The translations under genes were made by a program, and so were the position numbers. A model generated the notes under the pieces. It saw nothing but the letters and a program-made list of their open reading frames with translations, did not search any database and had not been told where the DNA came from. Shown piece by piece: positions 26,838-35,299 of a stretch of DNA of 64,000 bases (positions are counted from its first letter, which is position 1; each line of letters starts with the position of its first letter). Source of the stretch: Hydrogenophaga sp. (GTDB lineage Bacteria; Pseudomonadota; Gammaproteobacteria; Burkholderiales; Burkholderiaceae_C); the NCBI GenBank assembly GCA_011391595.1, contig JAABQG010000007.1, positions 1 through 64,000 of the forward strand. Direction: 5' to 3'.

Positions 26838-27503
26838 ATGTTGTCTCGATGCTTGCCTGGATTACTGCTCGCCAGCCTTGGCTGCTCGCTGGCGCTGGCC
26901 AGCCCGCCGCAAGAGCGTTGGAACACGCCATACGCGGAGAAAACGGCAGCGCTCGAATTGAAGGGCGACATCGTACGTGGCGAATCTGCCTTCGTGATTT
27001 GCCAGGGCTGCCATCGCGTCGGCGCTCTGGGGCGGTCCGATGGCAGCTATCCGCGCCTCGCCGGACAGCACGCCACAGTGCTGATCAAGCAACTGTCTGA
27101 CGTGCGCTCCGGACGGCGCAGCAATCTGAAAATGCTGCCGTTTGCCGACCATCAGGCGCTCTCCATGCAAGACGTTGCCGATATTGCCGCCTACCTGCGG
27201 TCGCTGCCCGTGCCGGCCAGCCAGGGACAGGGTCCGGGCAACGATCTGGCGCGAGGCCGGCAACTCTACGAACGCGATTGCCAGGTCTGCCACGGCCGGC
27301 AAGGCGAGGGCAAGGCCGACAAATTTTTCCCCAGGGTATCCGGCCAGCATTACCAGTACCTGCTTCGCGAAGGTGGCCTGATTCGCGACGGCAAACGACG
27401 CAATGCCCATCCGGACATGGTCCAGGCCATCAGCACGTATTCCGACGATGACAACGCCGCCGTCTCGGATTACATGTCGCGGCTGCCCATGGACGGCCGT
27501 TAG
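26838..27503 (+). CDS. Diheme cytochrome c (c4-like)
   Basis: This 221-residue periplasmic protein has a signal peptide (about residues 1-22) and heme c sites CQGCH at 55-59 and CQVCH at 148-152. PRLAGQHATVL and PRVSGQHYQYL follow the hemes as in cytochrome c4. An AGAGGA box lies seven bases before the start. It is homologous to the preceding gene but only distantly, so the pair is not a recent duplication. It converges with ccmI, whose stop is 22 bp away. Probable role: electron transfer in the periplasm, perhaps to the octaheme cytochrome. Confidence 0.88.
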   Translation: MLSRCLPGLLLASLGCSLALASPPQERWNTPYAEKTAALELKGDIVRGESAFVICQGCHRVGALGRSDGSYPRLAGQHATVLIKQLSDVRSGRRSNLKMLPFADHQALSMQDVADIAAYLRSLPVPASQGQGPGNDLARGRQLYERDCQVCHGRQGEGKADKFFPRVSGQHYQYLLREGGLIRDGKRRNAHPDMVQAISTYSDDDNAAVSDYMSRLPMDGR

Positions 27504-27525
27504 TCAAACCCGCCTGCGGCGAGGT

Positions 27526-28233
27526 TCAATGGGGCGTTTGCTGCTTTTCCGGCGGCGCCAGCTTGGCACGCTCGCCGAGACCCGAAGCTTCCACCACCTT
27601 GCCTTCGGCGATCTTCACGGCCCGCTCGATTTCTTCGTAAAACTCGCTGTTCTTCGGCAGTTTCTTCATGAGCCGACGCCAGAAATGCAGCGACTCCGCC
27701 CACTTTTGCTGCTGATAGGCCGCCAGACCGGCCAGTTCAAGCGCCTTCTCGTCCTCGTAATCCAGGTCCAGCGCCTGCATGACGAGTTCCATCGGACGCC
27801 CCTCCAGACTGCCAGCCTTGAGCGCGATCGCTTCGGCGTACTGGGACAGCATCCTGGCCTCCTTGGGCGCCAGTTTGGCGGCCCTGGCCAGCGCCTGCTC
27901 GGCATCGTCCAGGCGTTGCAGGGCGATGTAGGCACGTCCCAGCGCATACCAGCCCTCGGCGTCGTCGGGCATTGCCTTCAGTTTGTCTTCCAGCGCCTTG
28001 ACCATGGCGTCGGTATCGTAGGCCGAATGCGCCTGCGTCAACGCCTGCTCCTGAAGAATCGTCGGTGCGCCCAGATGCAGATAGAGCGCGACCGTCACTG
28101 CCGGCAGGGCCCCTAGCAATCCCACGGTCAACCAGCGCCGTCCCGACAGCACTGACTTATCGCGCCCGAGGGGAATCAGAAGGAAAAGCAAAGCGACGAC
28201 GACCAACGCGCCCACGACCAGCCACAGACTCAT
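27526..28233 (-). CDS. ccmI: TPR cytochrome c biogenesis protein CcmI/NrfG
   Basis: This 235-residue protein has two membrane helices at the N-terminus (about residues 2-22 and 33-53), then tetratricopeptide repeats in the periplasm, with DAEGWYALGRAYIALQRLDDAEQALARAAKLAP as the clearest repeat. CcmI (NrfG for CXXCK sites) binds the C-terminal part of apocytochrome and delivers it to CcmF/CcmH. The start at 28233 overlaps the ccmF stop by ATGA, so it is translationally coupled to ccmF. The name CcmI is used because two helices are present; NrfG usually has one or none. Confidence 0.85.
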   Translation of the reverse strand: MSLWLVVGALVVVALLFLLIPLGRDKSVLSGRRWLTVGLLGALPAVTVALYLHLGAPTILQEQALTQAHSAYDTDAMVKALEDKLKAMPDDAEGWYALGRAYIALQRLDDAEQALARAAKLAPKEARMLSQYAEAIALKAGSLEGRPMELVMQALDLDYEDEKALELAGLAAYQQQKWAESLHFWRRLMKKLPKNSEFYEEIERAVKIAEGKVVEASGLGERAKLAPPEKQQTPH

Positions 28234-30164
28234 GCTTTCGTCTCCGTTTGTTTGCGCGCGCCGAGGGCGGCCAGCAAACCACCGCAGACCATCAGCAGCG
28301 CGCCAGCCCAGAGCCAGCTGACGAAGGGCTTGATGTACAACTGCAAGCTCCAAGCGCCGCCCGGCAAGGGCTCCCCGAGGGCCACGTAGACGTCGCCGAA
28401 GAAACCATAGCGGATGGCGGCTTCGGTCAGGGTCGTCCTGGAGGCCACGTAAATGCGCTTTTCAGGCAGCAACAGGGCGATGGCCTTGCCGTCACGACCG
28501 AGTTCAAGCATGCCGCGCATGGCAGAGTAATTCGGGCCTGGAACCTCGGCCGCGCCCTGGAAGACAAATTCGTAGCCGCCCAGTGTCGCCTTGTCGCCTT
28601 TGCGCATCGAAACGGTGCTTTCGCTCTGATAGGCTGAAACCAGTCCGATGCCAATGATGCCGATGGCGAGGCCGACATGGGCAAAGCCCATGCCAACCGT
28701 GCCGAGAGACAAGAAACCCGCCTCCCGCCGGCGATCAATCAGGCCGCCCAGTGTGGCAAGAATCATCCAGGCGGCAAGACCCACACCCAATGCGGCCTGC
28801 CACCTGAATTCGCCGAAGGCAAAGGGCACGGCGACCGCGAGCACCAGCGCAGCCAGTGCATGCCAGCGTACACCGCGCAGGACCGCGCCAATATTCGACT
28901 CCCGCCAGCGCAAGCGCGGCGCAATGCCCAGCAACAACAGAACCGGAACCATCATGGGCACGAAAACAGCGTTGAAGTATGGCGCGCCCACCGAGACCTT
29001 GCCGAGATCGAAGGCGTCGAGGACCAGCGGATACAGGGTGCCCAGCAGCACCGTGGCAAGTGCTGACAAAAGCAGGACGTTGCCAGTCAGGATCGCTGTT
29101 TCGCGCGAGGTCGGCTTGAAGTCACCGGTGGTCCTGGCGAGATCGCCTGCGATCTTCACAGCGTTCGCACGCTTGGCGAACAACACCAGCGAGCCCCCGA
29201 TGACGATCGCCAGGAAAATCAGTATGAACAAGCCGCGTAGTGGATCCTGGGCAAAGGAATGCACCGAGGACAGAACGCCCGATCTCACCAGAAAAGTGCC
29301 CAGCAAAGACAGCGAGAACGCGCCGAGCGAGAGGAAAACGGTCCACACCCGCAAAGCACCGCGTCGCTCGGTGACTACCAGCGAATGCAAGAGCGCCGTG
29401 CCCGCGAGCCAAGGCATCAGCGAAGCGTTTTCGGCCGGATCCCAAAACCACCAGCCGCCCCAGCCCAGTTCGTAGTAGGCCCACAACGAACCGACCATGA
29501 CACCCAAGGTCAGAAAGGACCACGCCACCAGCGTCCAGGGGCGCACCCAACGCGCCCAGACGGCATCGAGCCGACCGGAGATCAAAGCAGCGATGGCGAA
29601 AGCGAACGCCACCGAAAAGCCGACATAGCCCATGTAAAGCAGTGGCGGGTGGAAGATCATTCCCGGGTCCTGCAAGAGCGGGTTCAGATCGCGCCCGTTG
29701 GCCGGCGGCGGCTGCAGGCGCATGAATGGGTTGGAGGTGAACAGGATAAAGGCGAGGAAACAGGAACTGAGCAGGCCCATGACGCCGATGACGCGCGCCA
29801 CCAGGTCGGCAGGCAGGCCGCGGCTGAACAACACGACGGCCAGGGTCCAGCCGCCCATCAGCGTGGTCCACAGCAGGAAAGAGCCCTCATGCGAACCCCA
29901 GGCTGCGGTGAAGCGGTACTCGATCGGCAGGTGCCGCGAAGAATGATCAGCCACATTCATCACGGAGAAATCATTGACCAGAAAGGACCAGATCAGCGCC
30001 AGGAACCCCAGCACGACAAACAGCAGTTGCCCGGCGACGGCTCCGCGCGCCATGGCCATCCAGCCCGCCTTGGCACGGGATGCGCCTGCCAGCCCGAGGA
30101 TGCCCTGGAGCAGTGCCAGTTGCAGGGCAATGATCAGTGCCACATGGCCGAGTTCTGGAATCAT
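28230..30164 (-). CDS. ccmF: Cytochrome c heme lyase CcmF/NrfE
   Basis: This 644-residue membrane protein has about 14-15 helices. The tryptophan-rich heme-handling loop WGGWWFWDPAENAS (WWD domain) is intact near residue 235, and conserved histidines flank it (AWGSHEGS, IFHPPLLYMGY, FVRSGVLSSVHSFA). CcmF joins heme to reduced CXXCH cysteines; NrfE is the paralogue for CXXCK. It lies 71 bp downstream of the octaheme CXXCK cytochrome gene on the same strand, with a terminator between, and couples to ccmI. The CcmABCDE heme-delivery proteins are not in the window. Confidence 0.93.
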   Translation of the reverse strand: MIPELGHVALIIALQLALLQGILGLAGASRAKAGWMAMARGAVAGQLLFVVLGFLALIWSFLVNDFSVMNVADHSSRHLPIEYRFTAAWGSHEGSFLLWTTLMGGWTLAVVLFSRGLPADLVARVIGVMGLLSSCFLAFILFTSNPFMRLQPPPANGRDLNPLLQDPGMIFHPPLLYMGYVGFSVAFAFAIAALISGRLDAVWARWVRPWTLVAWSFLTLGVMVGSLWAYYELGWGGWWFWDPAENASLMPWLAGTALLHSLVVTERRGALRVWTVFLSLGAFSLSLLGTFLVRSGVLSSVHSFAQDPLRGLFILIFLAIVIGGSLVLFAKRANAVKIAGDLARTTGDFKPTSRETAILTGNVLLLSALATVLLGTLYPLVLDAFDLGKVSVGAPYFNAVFVPMMVPVLLLLGIAPRLRWRESNIGAVLRGVRWHALAALVLAVAVPFAFGEFRWQAALGVGLAAWMILATLGGLIDRRREAGFLSLGTVGMGFAHVGLAIGIIGIGLVSAYQSESTVSMRKGDKATLGGYEFVFQGAAEVPGPNYSAMRGMLELGRDGKAIALLLPEKRIYVASRTTLTEAAIRYGFFGDVYVALGEPLPGGAWSLQLYIKPFVSWLWAGALLMVCGGLLAALGARKQTETKA

Positions 30165-30182
30165 GGTGTCAAACCGATGGAC

Positions 30183-30210
30183 AAAAAAGGGGCGCGGAAT
30201 TCCGCGCCCC
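30183..30210 (-). terminator. Strong terminator between the octaheme gene and ccmF
   Basis: Positions 30189-30210 are a perfect 22-base palindrome (GGGGCGCGGAA and its complement) followed on the minus strand by six T. It lies 26 bp past the stop of the octaheme gene; ccmF therefore depends on read-through or on its own promoter. Confidence 0.9.
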
Positions 30211-30235
30211 GGGGATCGTACTACTGGCTAAAGGA

Positions 30236-32008
30236 CTACTTCGCCGCAGGTGCCGCCGCCGCTACCGGCACTGCCATCTTCGCGGCAATCGCGTCGTTGA
30301 GAACCTTGATGCCGGCCTGCGACTCGTTCACCGACTGCGTCAAGGACTTGCGGGCGTTCTCCGGATTATGGAAACCGACAGAGTTCTCGGCCGTCCACCA
30401 TTCCCACTGGGTTTGAGCGTCGTCATGGTGCTTCTGCGCTGCCTTGATCGCCTCTGCTGGAACACCGGCCGCCCGGGCTCGCGGGAAGGCATCAATCAAC
30501 TGGGCAAGCCAGAATTCGGCTTTGGCGATCCTGCCGCGGGTGTAGTTCTGGATCGCGTCGATCTGGTACTTCGCCTCCTGCTCGGTCATCTCTCCGTGGC
30601 ACTTCACGCAGGTGTCCTTGAGGTTCTGGCGTGGCGATATCTGCTGGTGCGAGGTGAATGTCTTGCCGCTCTTCTCGACCTTGGCCATGTGGCAGTTCTT
30701 GCACTCGACCCCTGCACGCTCGTGCTTGGACATCCAGAAAGTTTCGGTCTCCGGATGCTGGATCTTGGACAGCGCCGCGCCCGTCACCGCGTGCCTGAAG
30801 TCCTTGAAGTTGCCGAACTTGTCGACCATTTTCTTGTTGTAGTCGAAGACGTTGGACCACTGGAACAGGTTGGTGCGCTGGTCGGCCATGGTCACCGGCT
30901 TGTCCTTGCCATCGGGTCCGGCGTTCGGCTCAAAGCCCGGGTTGCAGTTGTATTCCACATGGCACTGGGCGCACATCATGGTCGAGTCCGCTTTGGAAAG
31001 CAGGCCGATGGCACGGAAACCGTCGCGGAAAGTCACCTTCTTCATCGGGTTTTTGTCGCTCTTGACTTTGTCGTAGGGGTAGGTCCCCTCGCCGCGATCC
31101 ACCACGGCCTGAATCAAGGCATCACGCACGACACGGGGCGCCGACGAATGCGGGTCGTGGCACATGTAGCAGTTGAGCGCGTGATTGACATCGCGGGCAA
31201 ACTCGACCGGCTTGGAAACGCGGCTCCACTTGGCCTTCGGGTCCGGATCGCCCATGTACTTCCACTTGAGGATGTTGTCGAAGGACTTGCAGTTCATGCA
31301 CACCGGGTTGGCTGCCGTCGCGGTTCCCGGCTTGAAAGCCTTCTGGTCGCTGTTGGCGGGATCGGCATCCTTCAGCACGACATCCCACATATTGGTCAAT
31401 GCGCTCTTGGCGTCAGTGATGTAGGTCCAGTCCTTGAGCTGGAAGCGGCCGCCGTAGGCACGGTCGACGATCAGGTGATCCAGATTCATGAAGACATGGC
31501 TGCGCGGTTCGTTGTGCTCCCGGGTGAAACCGTGTGGCGCCATCAGCTTGTCGAACAGAGGCGAAACACCCCTGGCAGTAGCCTTTTCGATCTTGGCGCC
31601 GGAATCGTAGTTCACCGTCGCGAACGAGTTGAACTGCTCCTGGTGGCAGGTGGCGCAGGCGGCGTGGTCGGTGCGCGTGCCGATAGATTGGTTAAGGCCA
31701 TCGGCCTTGCCATTCTTGGCAAGGTGATTCTCTGCGCCGGTATGGCAGTAGGCGCAGTTCACACTGGAGTGCTTGCTGCTGACGTGGAATTCCTTGATGT
31801 CTTTGTGGCAGCTGTAACAGTTGTTGACATCGACGTACTTGATCTTCGACTCCGCCGACTTCGCCAGATTGCCCTTCGTCTGGCCGATAGTCGCCTCCTG
31901 CTGCTTGGCATAGGCCGGATCAGGCCCCTTGGTTTGTGCCATGGAAACGCCAAGGACGGCGGCCACACACAGTGCAACGAACCCTCTCAGCCACTTGCTT
32001 TGACCCAT
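30236..32008 (-). CDS. Octaheme cytochrome c, probable nitrite reductase (ONR type)
   Basis: This 590-residue periplasmic protein has a signal peptide ending VSMAQ near residue 24. Eight heme-binding sites occur in the order CYSCH, CAYCH, CATCH, CMNCK, CYMCH, CAQCH, CKNCH, CVKCH. The fourth, C237-K241, is a CXXCK, the lysine-ligated catalytic heme of ammonia-forming nitrite reductases; in Thioalkalivibrio octaheme reductase it is also number four. NrfA-like motifs support this: CHDPHSS, QCHVEY with the active-site Tyr, QHPETETFWMS and FTSHQ. It should reduce nitrite to ammonium with six electrons. Start 32008 is preferred over 32014 because GGGAG is then seven bases away. The C-terminal 20 residues are Ala-rich. 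A distant alternative is octaheme tetrathionate reductase. Confidence 0.88.
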   Translation of the reverse strand: MGQSKWLRGFVALCVAAVLGVSMAQTKGPDPAYAKQQEATIGQTKGNLAKSAESKIKYVDVNNCYSCHKDIKEFHVSSKHSSVNCAYCHTGAENHLAKNGKADGLNQSIGTRTDHAACATCHQEQFNSFATVNYDSGAKIEKATARGVSPLFDKLMAPHGFTREHNEPRSHVFMNLDHLIVDRAYGGRFQLKDWTYITDAKSALTNMWDVVLKDADPANSDQKAFKPGTATAANPVCMNCKSFDNILKWKYMGDPDPKAKWSRVSKPVEFARDVNHALNCYMCHDPHSSAPRVVRDALIQAVVDRGEGTYPYDKVKSDKNPMKKVTFRDGFRAIGLLSKADSTMMCAQCHVEYNCNPGFEPNAGPDGKDKPVTMADQRTNLFQWSNVFDYNKKMVDKFGNFKDFRHAVTGAALSKIQHPETETFWMSKHERAGVECKNCHMAKVEKSGKTFTSHQQISPRQNLKDTCVKCHGEMTEQEAKYQIDAIQNYTRGRIAKAEFWLAQLIDAFPRARAAGVPAEAIKAAQKHHDDAQTQWEWWTAENSVGFHNPENARKSLTQSVNESQAGIKVLNDAIAAKMAVPVAAAAPAAK

Positions 32009-32128
32009 TTCCATTCTCCCGGTACGTCATGGGGAAATCCACGCCTGCGAGTTTATGACGCAACCAGATGCACCAGAAGGGGGGGAAGTCTGGCCCGGAA
32101 TCGACTTTGGACGGAAATTCAATAAACC

Positions 32129-32142
32129 TTGATCTGGCGCAA
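32129..32142 (-). promoter_or_regulatory. Weak FNR/ANR-like site
   Basis: TTGATCTGGCGCAA matches TTGAT-N4-ATCAA with one perfect half (TTGAT) and a three-of-five second half. It is 121 bp upstream of the octaheme start codon, a plausible place for anaerobic control, but the match is partial. Confidence 0.25.
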
Positions 32143-32246
32143 CCCTGTGAAGCGACCGGTGCGCGCCGGAACGGGCTTGCCGGACCCACCGGATGGCCCG
32201 TGAATGACGCCGTCCGGTCGGCACAAGCAGGCCTGTAATAGCTATA

Positions 32247-32290
32247 TAAATAATAGCTTAATGCGACCTGTCGACGCTGGAATAGTGAGA
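32247..32290 (-). repeat. Dispersed repeat, degenerate copy
   Basis: On the minus strand: TTCCAGCGTC, GGTCGCATTAAGCTAT, TTAT. It keeps the spacing of the CGTC, GGTC and GCTAT blocks of the other copies. Confidence 0.5.
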
Positions 32291-32351
32291 TATTCTTCAT
32301 AAATTCGCACCGAAAGGCCGCCCGCCGGCCTTGGACGGCAAGTCGGCGCAC

Positions 32352-32957
32352 TCAAGCCGCGAGCACGGCCTCGTAGGCATGGCGCGTCGACGGTGCCACC
32401 GCCGCCAGCACCTGGCTGTAGGAGGTCTGGTGCCGGGCCAGCAAGCGCGCCGAAGCGACAGCCCGTGACCGGCAAAACCAGTGGCAACTGTGTTGCATCA
32501 GGAACAGTTCGGCCGACAGGGCAAAGGCCTTGTCCCGGGTCGACTGGCCCTGGCGGTTGTTCGCCGCATCCGCGATGCCGTGCGCGTGAACGGCCAGCAG
32601 CTTGCGCATGTCGAACGTGGCTTTCGGAAAAAGCCGGACCGCGTAGGGAATCGGCCACGCCAGCCGGCTCACGCGCGCCTGCGCCTCGTCGACCCGGGCA
32701 AATTCGGTCACAAACCGGCCGAACTGCGCAGACAGCTCGGTCTCCGAAGCGCCCAACAGGTTCATGACCTGCCCTTGGCGCTCGGGGTCCGCCTCGCCCA
32801 GCGCACGCAGGTAGCCGTCGGTCAGGGTTTCCATCAACTTCTCGATCTGGAAGCGCCCGAGATGACGGCCGAGCAGGGCAATGCGCCGCGCCCGATCCCG
32901 TGCATTGACGGCATAGGCGCCAAGGACAATCACCATCACCAGCGTTACGATTTCCAT
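32352..32957 (-). CDS. Hypothetical membrane-anchored protein
   Basis: This 201-residue protein opens with a short membrane helix (residues 1-17, EIVTLVMVIVLGAYAV), then is helical and soluble. No catalytic or binding motif is recognised; cysteines and histidines in QHSCHWFCRS (near residue 155) might bind a metal. Similar single-helix proteins appear in Comamonadaceae genomes without assigned function. It is divergent from the glycogen operon, 140 bp away, and separated by the leader region from the octaheme gene. Codon use is like the neighbours, and the frame is long and GC-biased, so it is probably a real gene. Confidence 0.65.
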   Translation of the reverse strand: MEIVTLVMVIVLGAYAVNARDRARRIALLGRHLGRFQIEKLMETLTDGYLRALGEADPERQGQVMNLLGASETELSAQFGRFVTEFARVDEAQARVSRLAWPIPYAVRLFPKATFDMRKLLAVHAHGIADAANNRQGQSTRDKAFALSAELFLMQHSCHWFCRSRAVASARLLARHQTSYSQVLAAVAPSTRHAYEAVLAA

Positions 32958-33097
32958 GGGCGCTTGCAGGTCGTTTGAACGGGCTACGAGTGTAGTTGTC
33001 GGCTCCAGACCCTGAAACCTCGGCGCGCAGCGAAAAAACAGGCTTCAAGAGTGCCAAAATGTGCCTGACACCACTTCTCATTCCTCTTCCCGCCCCT

Positions 33098-35299
33098 ATG
33101 TCCCCTGTCGATCCGGAAACCGCACTGGCCCTGTCTTTGCAACAGGGCCGTTGCCGCGACCCATTCAGTCACCTCGGACCGCACACGGACACGGTTTCGG
33201 GCCTGACCACGCTACGGGTGTACCTGCCGGGTGCTACTGCGGTTGTTGCACGTGCCCGCCAAAGCGGAGAACCCCTGGTTGAACTGGCGAACTGCGGCGG
33301 CGAAGGCCTGTTCGTTGGCCGGCTTCCCGGGGCCGCAGGGGCGGACTACAAGCTCGACGTTGGCTACGGTGGCCATCGGGAAACACTGGAAGACCCCTAC
33401 CGCTTCGGTCCCTGGCTGGGCGACATTGATGTCTGGCTGCTGGCCGAAGGGCGACACCATCGCCCCTGGCAGAAGCTGGGCGCGCATCTGGTCTTGGTGG
33501 CCGGCGTGGCCGGCGCGGCGTTTGCCGTCTGGGCTCCCCATGCGCAACGGGTTTCCGTGGTGGGGGACTTCAACGGCTGGGACGGCCGGCGCCACCCCAT
33601 GCGCTGGCGTGTCGAGTGTGGCGTGTGGGAGATTTTCCTGCCCGGCGTGGGCGCGGGGGCGCTGTACAAGTTCGAGATTGTGGACGCCCAAGGGCAGTGC
33701 AGCGTCAAGGCCGACCCCTATGCGCGCCGCAGCGAAGGTCCACCCGGCAACGCGGCCTGGGTTTGCGAGGGCGCTCTTGCCCCCGACGGCTCGACGCCGG
33801 GCGACTCGCCCCAGCGGCCCGCGCCCGACCACGGCACTGCGCCCATCGCCATCTATGAGGTGCACGCGGGTTCCTGGCGCCGGCCGGGCGGCCAGATGCC
33901 GGACTGGGACTATCTGGCGGCGACCCTGGTGCCCTACGCCGCCGACCTCGGTTTCACGCACATCGAGCTGCTGCCGGTCAGCGAGCACCCGTTCTACGGC
34001 TCCTGGGGCTACCAGCCCACCGGCCTGTACGCGCCCACCGCGCGCTACGGCTCGCCGGAGGCATTGCGCCGATTCATCGCCACGGCTCACGCAGCCGGCC
34101 TGAAGATCATCCTGGACTGGGTGCCCGGTCATTTCCCGGCGGATGCGCACGCGCTGGCCCGCTTTGACGGTACCGCGCTGTACGAGCATGCCGACCCGAA
34201 AGAGGGCTTTCACCGCGACTGGAACACGCTGATCTACAACTTCGGCCGCAACGAGGTGCGCAACTTCCTGGTCGGCAATGCGCTGTTCTGGGTCGAACAG
34301 TACGGGGTGGACGGGCTGCGCGTGGACGCCGTGGCCTCGATGCTCTACCGCGACTACAGCCGACCGGCCGGGGAGTGGGTGCCGAACCGCGACGGCGGCC
34401 GCGAGAACTACGAGGCCATCAATTTCCTGCGCGAGACCAACGACATCCTGCATCGCGAGGCCGCTGGCGTGGTGACGCTGGCCGAGGAGTCGACCGCCTT
34501 TCCGCGCGTCACCGGACCCACAGCGCACGGTGGCCTGGGCTTCGACTACAAGTGGAACATGGGCTGGATGAACGACACGCTGGCGTATTTCGCGCTGGAC
34601 CCGATGTACCGCCGCTGGCATCACGAGCGCATCACGTTCGCCATGATGTATGCGTACAGCGAGCATTTCGTGCTGCCGCTGTCGCATGACGAAGTGGTGC
34701 ACGGCAAGGGCTCGCTGCTGGGCAAGATGGCCGGCGACCCCTGGCAAAAGCGCGCCAACCTGCGCGCGCTTTATGGGCTGATGTGGGCATTCCCTGGCAA
34801 GAAACTGATGTTCATGGGCTGCGAGCTGGCCTCGCCGACTGAATGGAACCACGACGCCGAGCTGGACTGGGGCCTGCTGCAGGACCCCGCCCACGCTGGC
34901 GTGCAACGCCTGGTGCGCGACCTCAACCACGCTTATCGCACCCACCCGGGCCTGCATGCGCGCGATTCAGACCCTGGCGGTTTTGGCTGGATCCACGCCG
35001 ATGACCGCGACAACTCGGTGTTCAGCTTCATGCGCTATGGTCACGCCGAGCACGAGCATCTGGCCGTGGTCTGCAACCTGACGCCGGTGCCGCGCGACGC
35101 CTACCGCATTGGCGTGGCCCACGGCGGCGCCTGGCGCGAATGCATGAATACCGATTCCGCCCACTATGGCGGAACCAATGCCGGCAACCATGGCCGCGTC
35201 GAGGCCGAGCCTGTCCCGATGCACGGGCAACCGTGGTCGCTGAGTCTGCATCTACCCCCGTTGGCTGTGATCTGGCTGGCGCCGGAGTCCGCCGCATGA
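33098..35299 (+). CDS. glgB: 1,4-alpha-glucan branching enzyme
   Basis: This 733-residue enzyme, the normal GlgB length, has an N1 carbohydrate-binding domain (about 1-115), a CBM48 domain with FAVWAPHAQRVSVVGDFNGWD, a GH13 catalytic barrel with the nucleophile D410 (DGLRVDAVASM), the acid/base E463 (TLAEEST) and the transition-state Asp in LSHDEVVHGKGSL, and a C-terminal beta domain. GlgB makes alpha-1,6 branches in glycogen. The start at 33098 is followed by residues MSPVDPETALAL; an upstream ATG at 33059 is possible. It opens a six-gene operon and overlaps glgX by ATGA. Confidence 0.95.
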   Translation: MSPVDPETALALSLQQGRCRDPFSHLGPHTDTVSGLTTLRVYLPGATAVVARARQSGEPLVELANCGGEGLFVGRLPGAAGADYKLDVGYGGHRETLEDPYRFGPWLGDIDVWLLAEGRHHRPWQKLGAHLVLVAGVAGAAFAVWAPHAQRVSVVGDFNGWDGRRHPMRWRVECGVWEIFLPGVGAGALYKFEIVDAQGQCSVKADPYARRSEGPPGNAAWVCEGALAPDGSTPGDSPQRPAPDHGTAPIAIYEVHAGSWRRPGGQMPDWDYLAATLVPYAADLGFTHIELLPVSEHPFYGSWGYQPTGLYAPTARYGSPEALRRFIATAHAAGLKIILDWVPGHFPADAHALARFDGTALYEHADPKEGFHRDWNTLIYNFGRNEVRNFLVGNALFWVEQYGVDGLRVDAVASMLYRDYSRPAGEWVPNRDGGRENYEAINFLRETNDILHREAAGVVTLAEESTAFPRVTGPTAHGGLGFDYKWNMGWMNDTLAYFALDPMYRRWHHERITFAMMYAYSEHFVLPLSHDEVVHGKGSLLGKMAGDPWQKRANLRALYGLMWAFPGKKLMFMGCELASPTEWNHDAELDWGLLQDPAHAGVQRLVRDLNHAYRTHPGLHARDSDPGGFGWIHADDRDNSVFSFMRYGHAEHEHLAVVCNLTPVPRDAYRIGVAHGGAWRECMNTDSAHYGGTNAGNHGRVEAEPVPMHGQPWSLSLHLPPLAVIWLAPESAA

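Larger units (their letters stand above)
32009..32351. other. Leader region of the octaheme gene
   Basis: This 343-bp region holds the promoter of the octaheme cytochrome gene, an FNR-like half-site and a repeat copy. No gene is supported in it. Confidence 0.5.

Noticed and set aside
30137-32125. A 662-codon open frame on the plus strand across the octaheme gene
   Set aside because: It is antisense to a protein with eight heme motifs and a signal peptide; its product has no recognisable domain and no ribosome site. Long shadow frames are expected in high-GC DNA.
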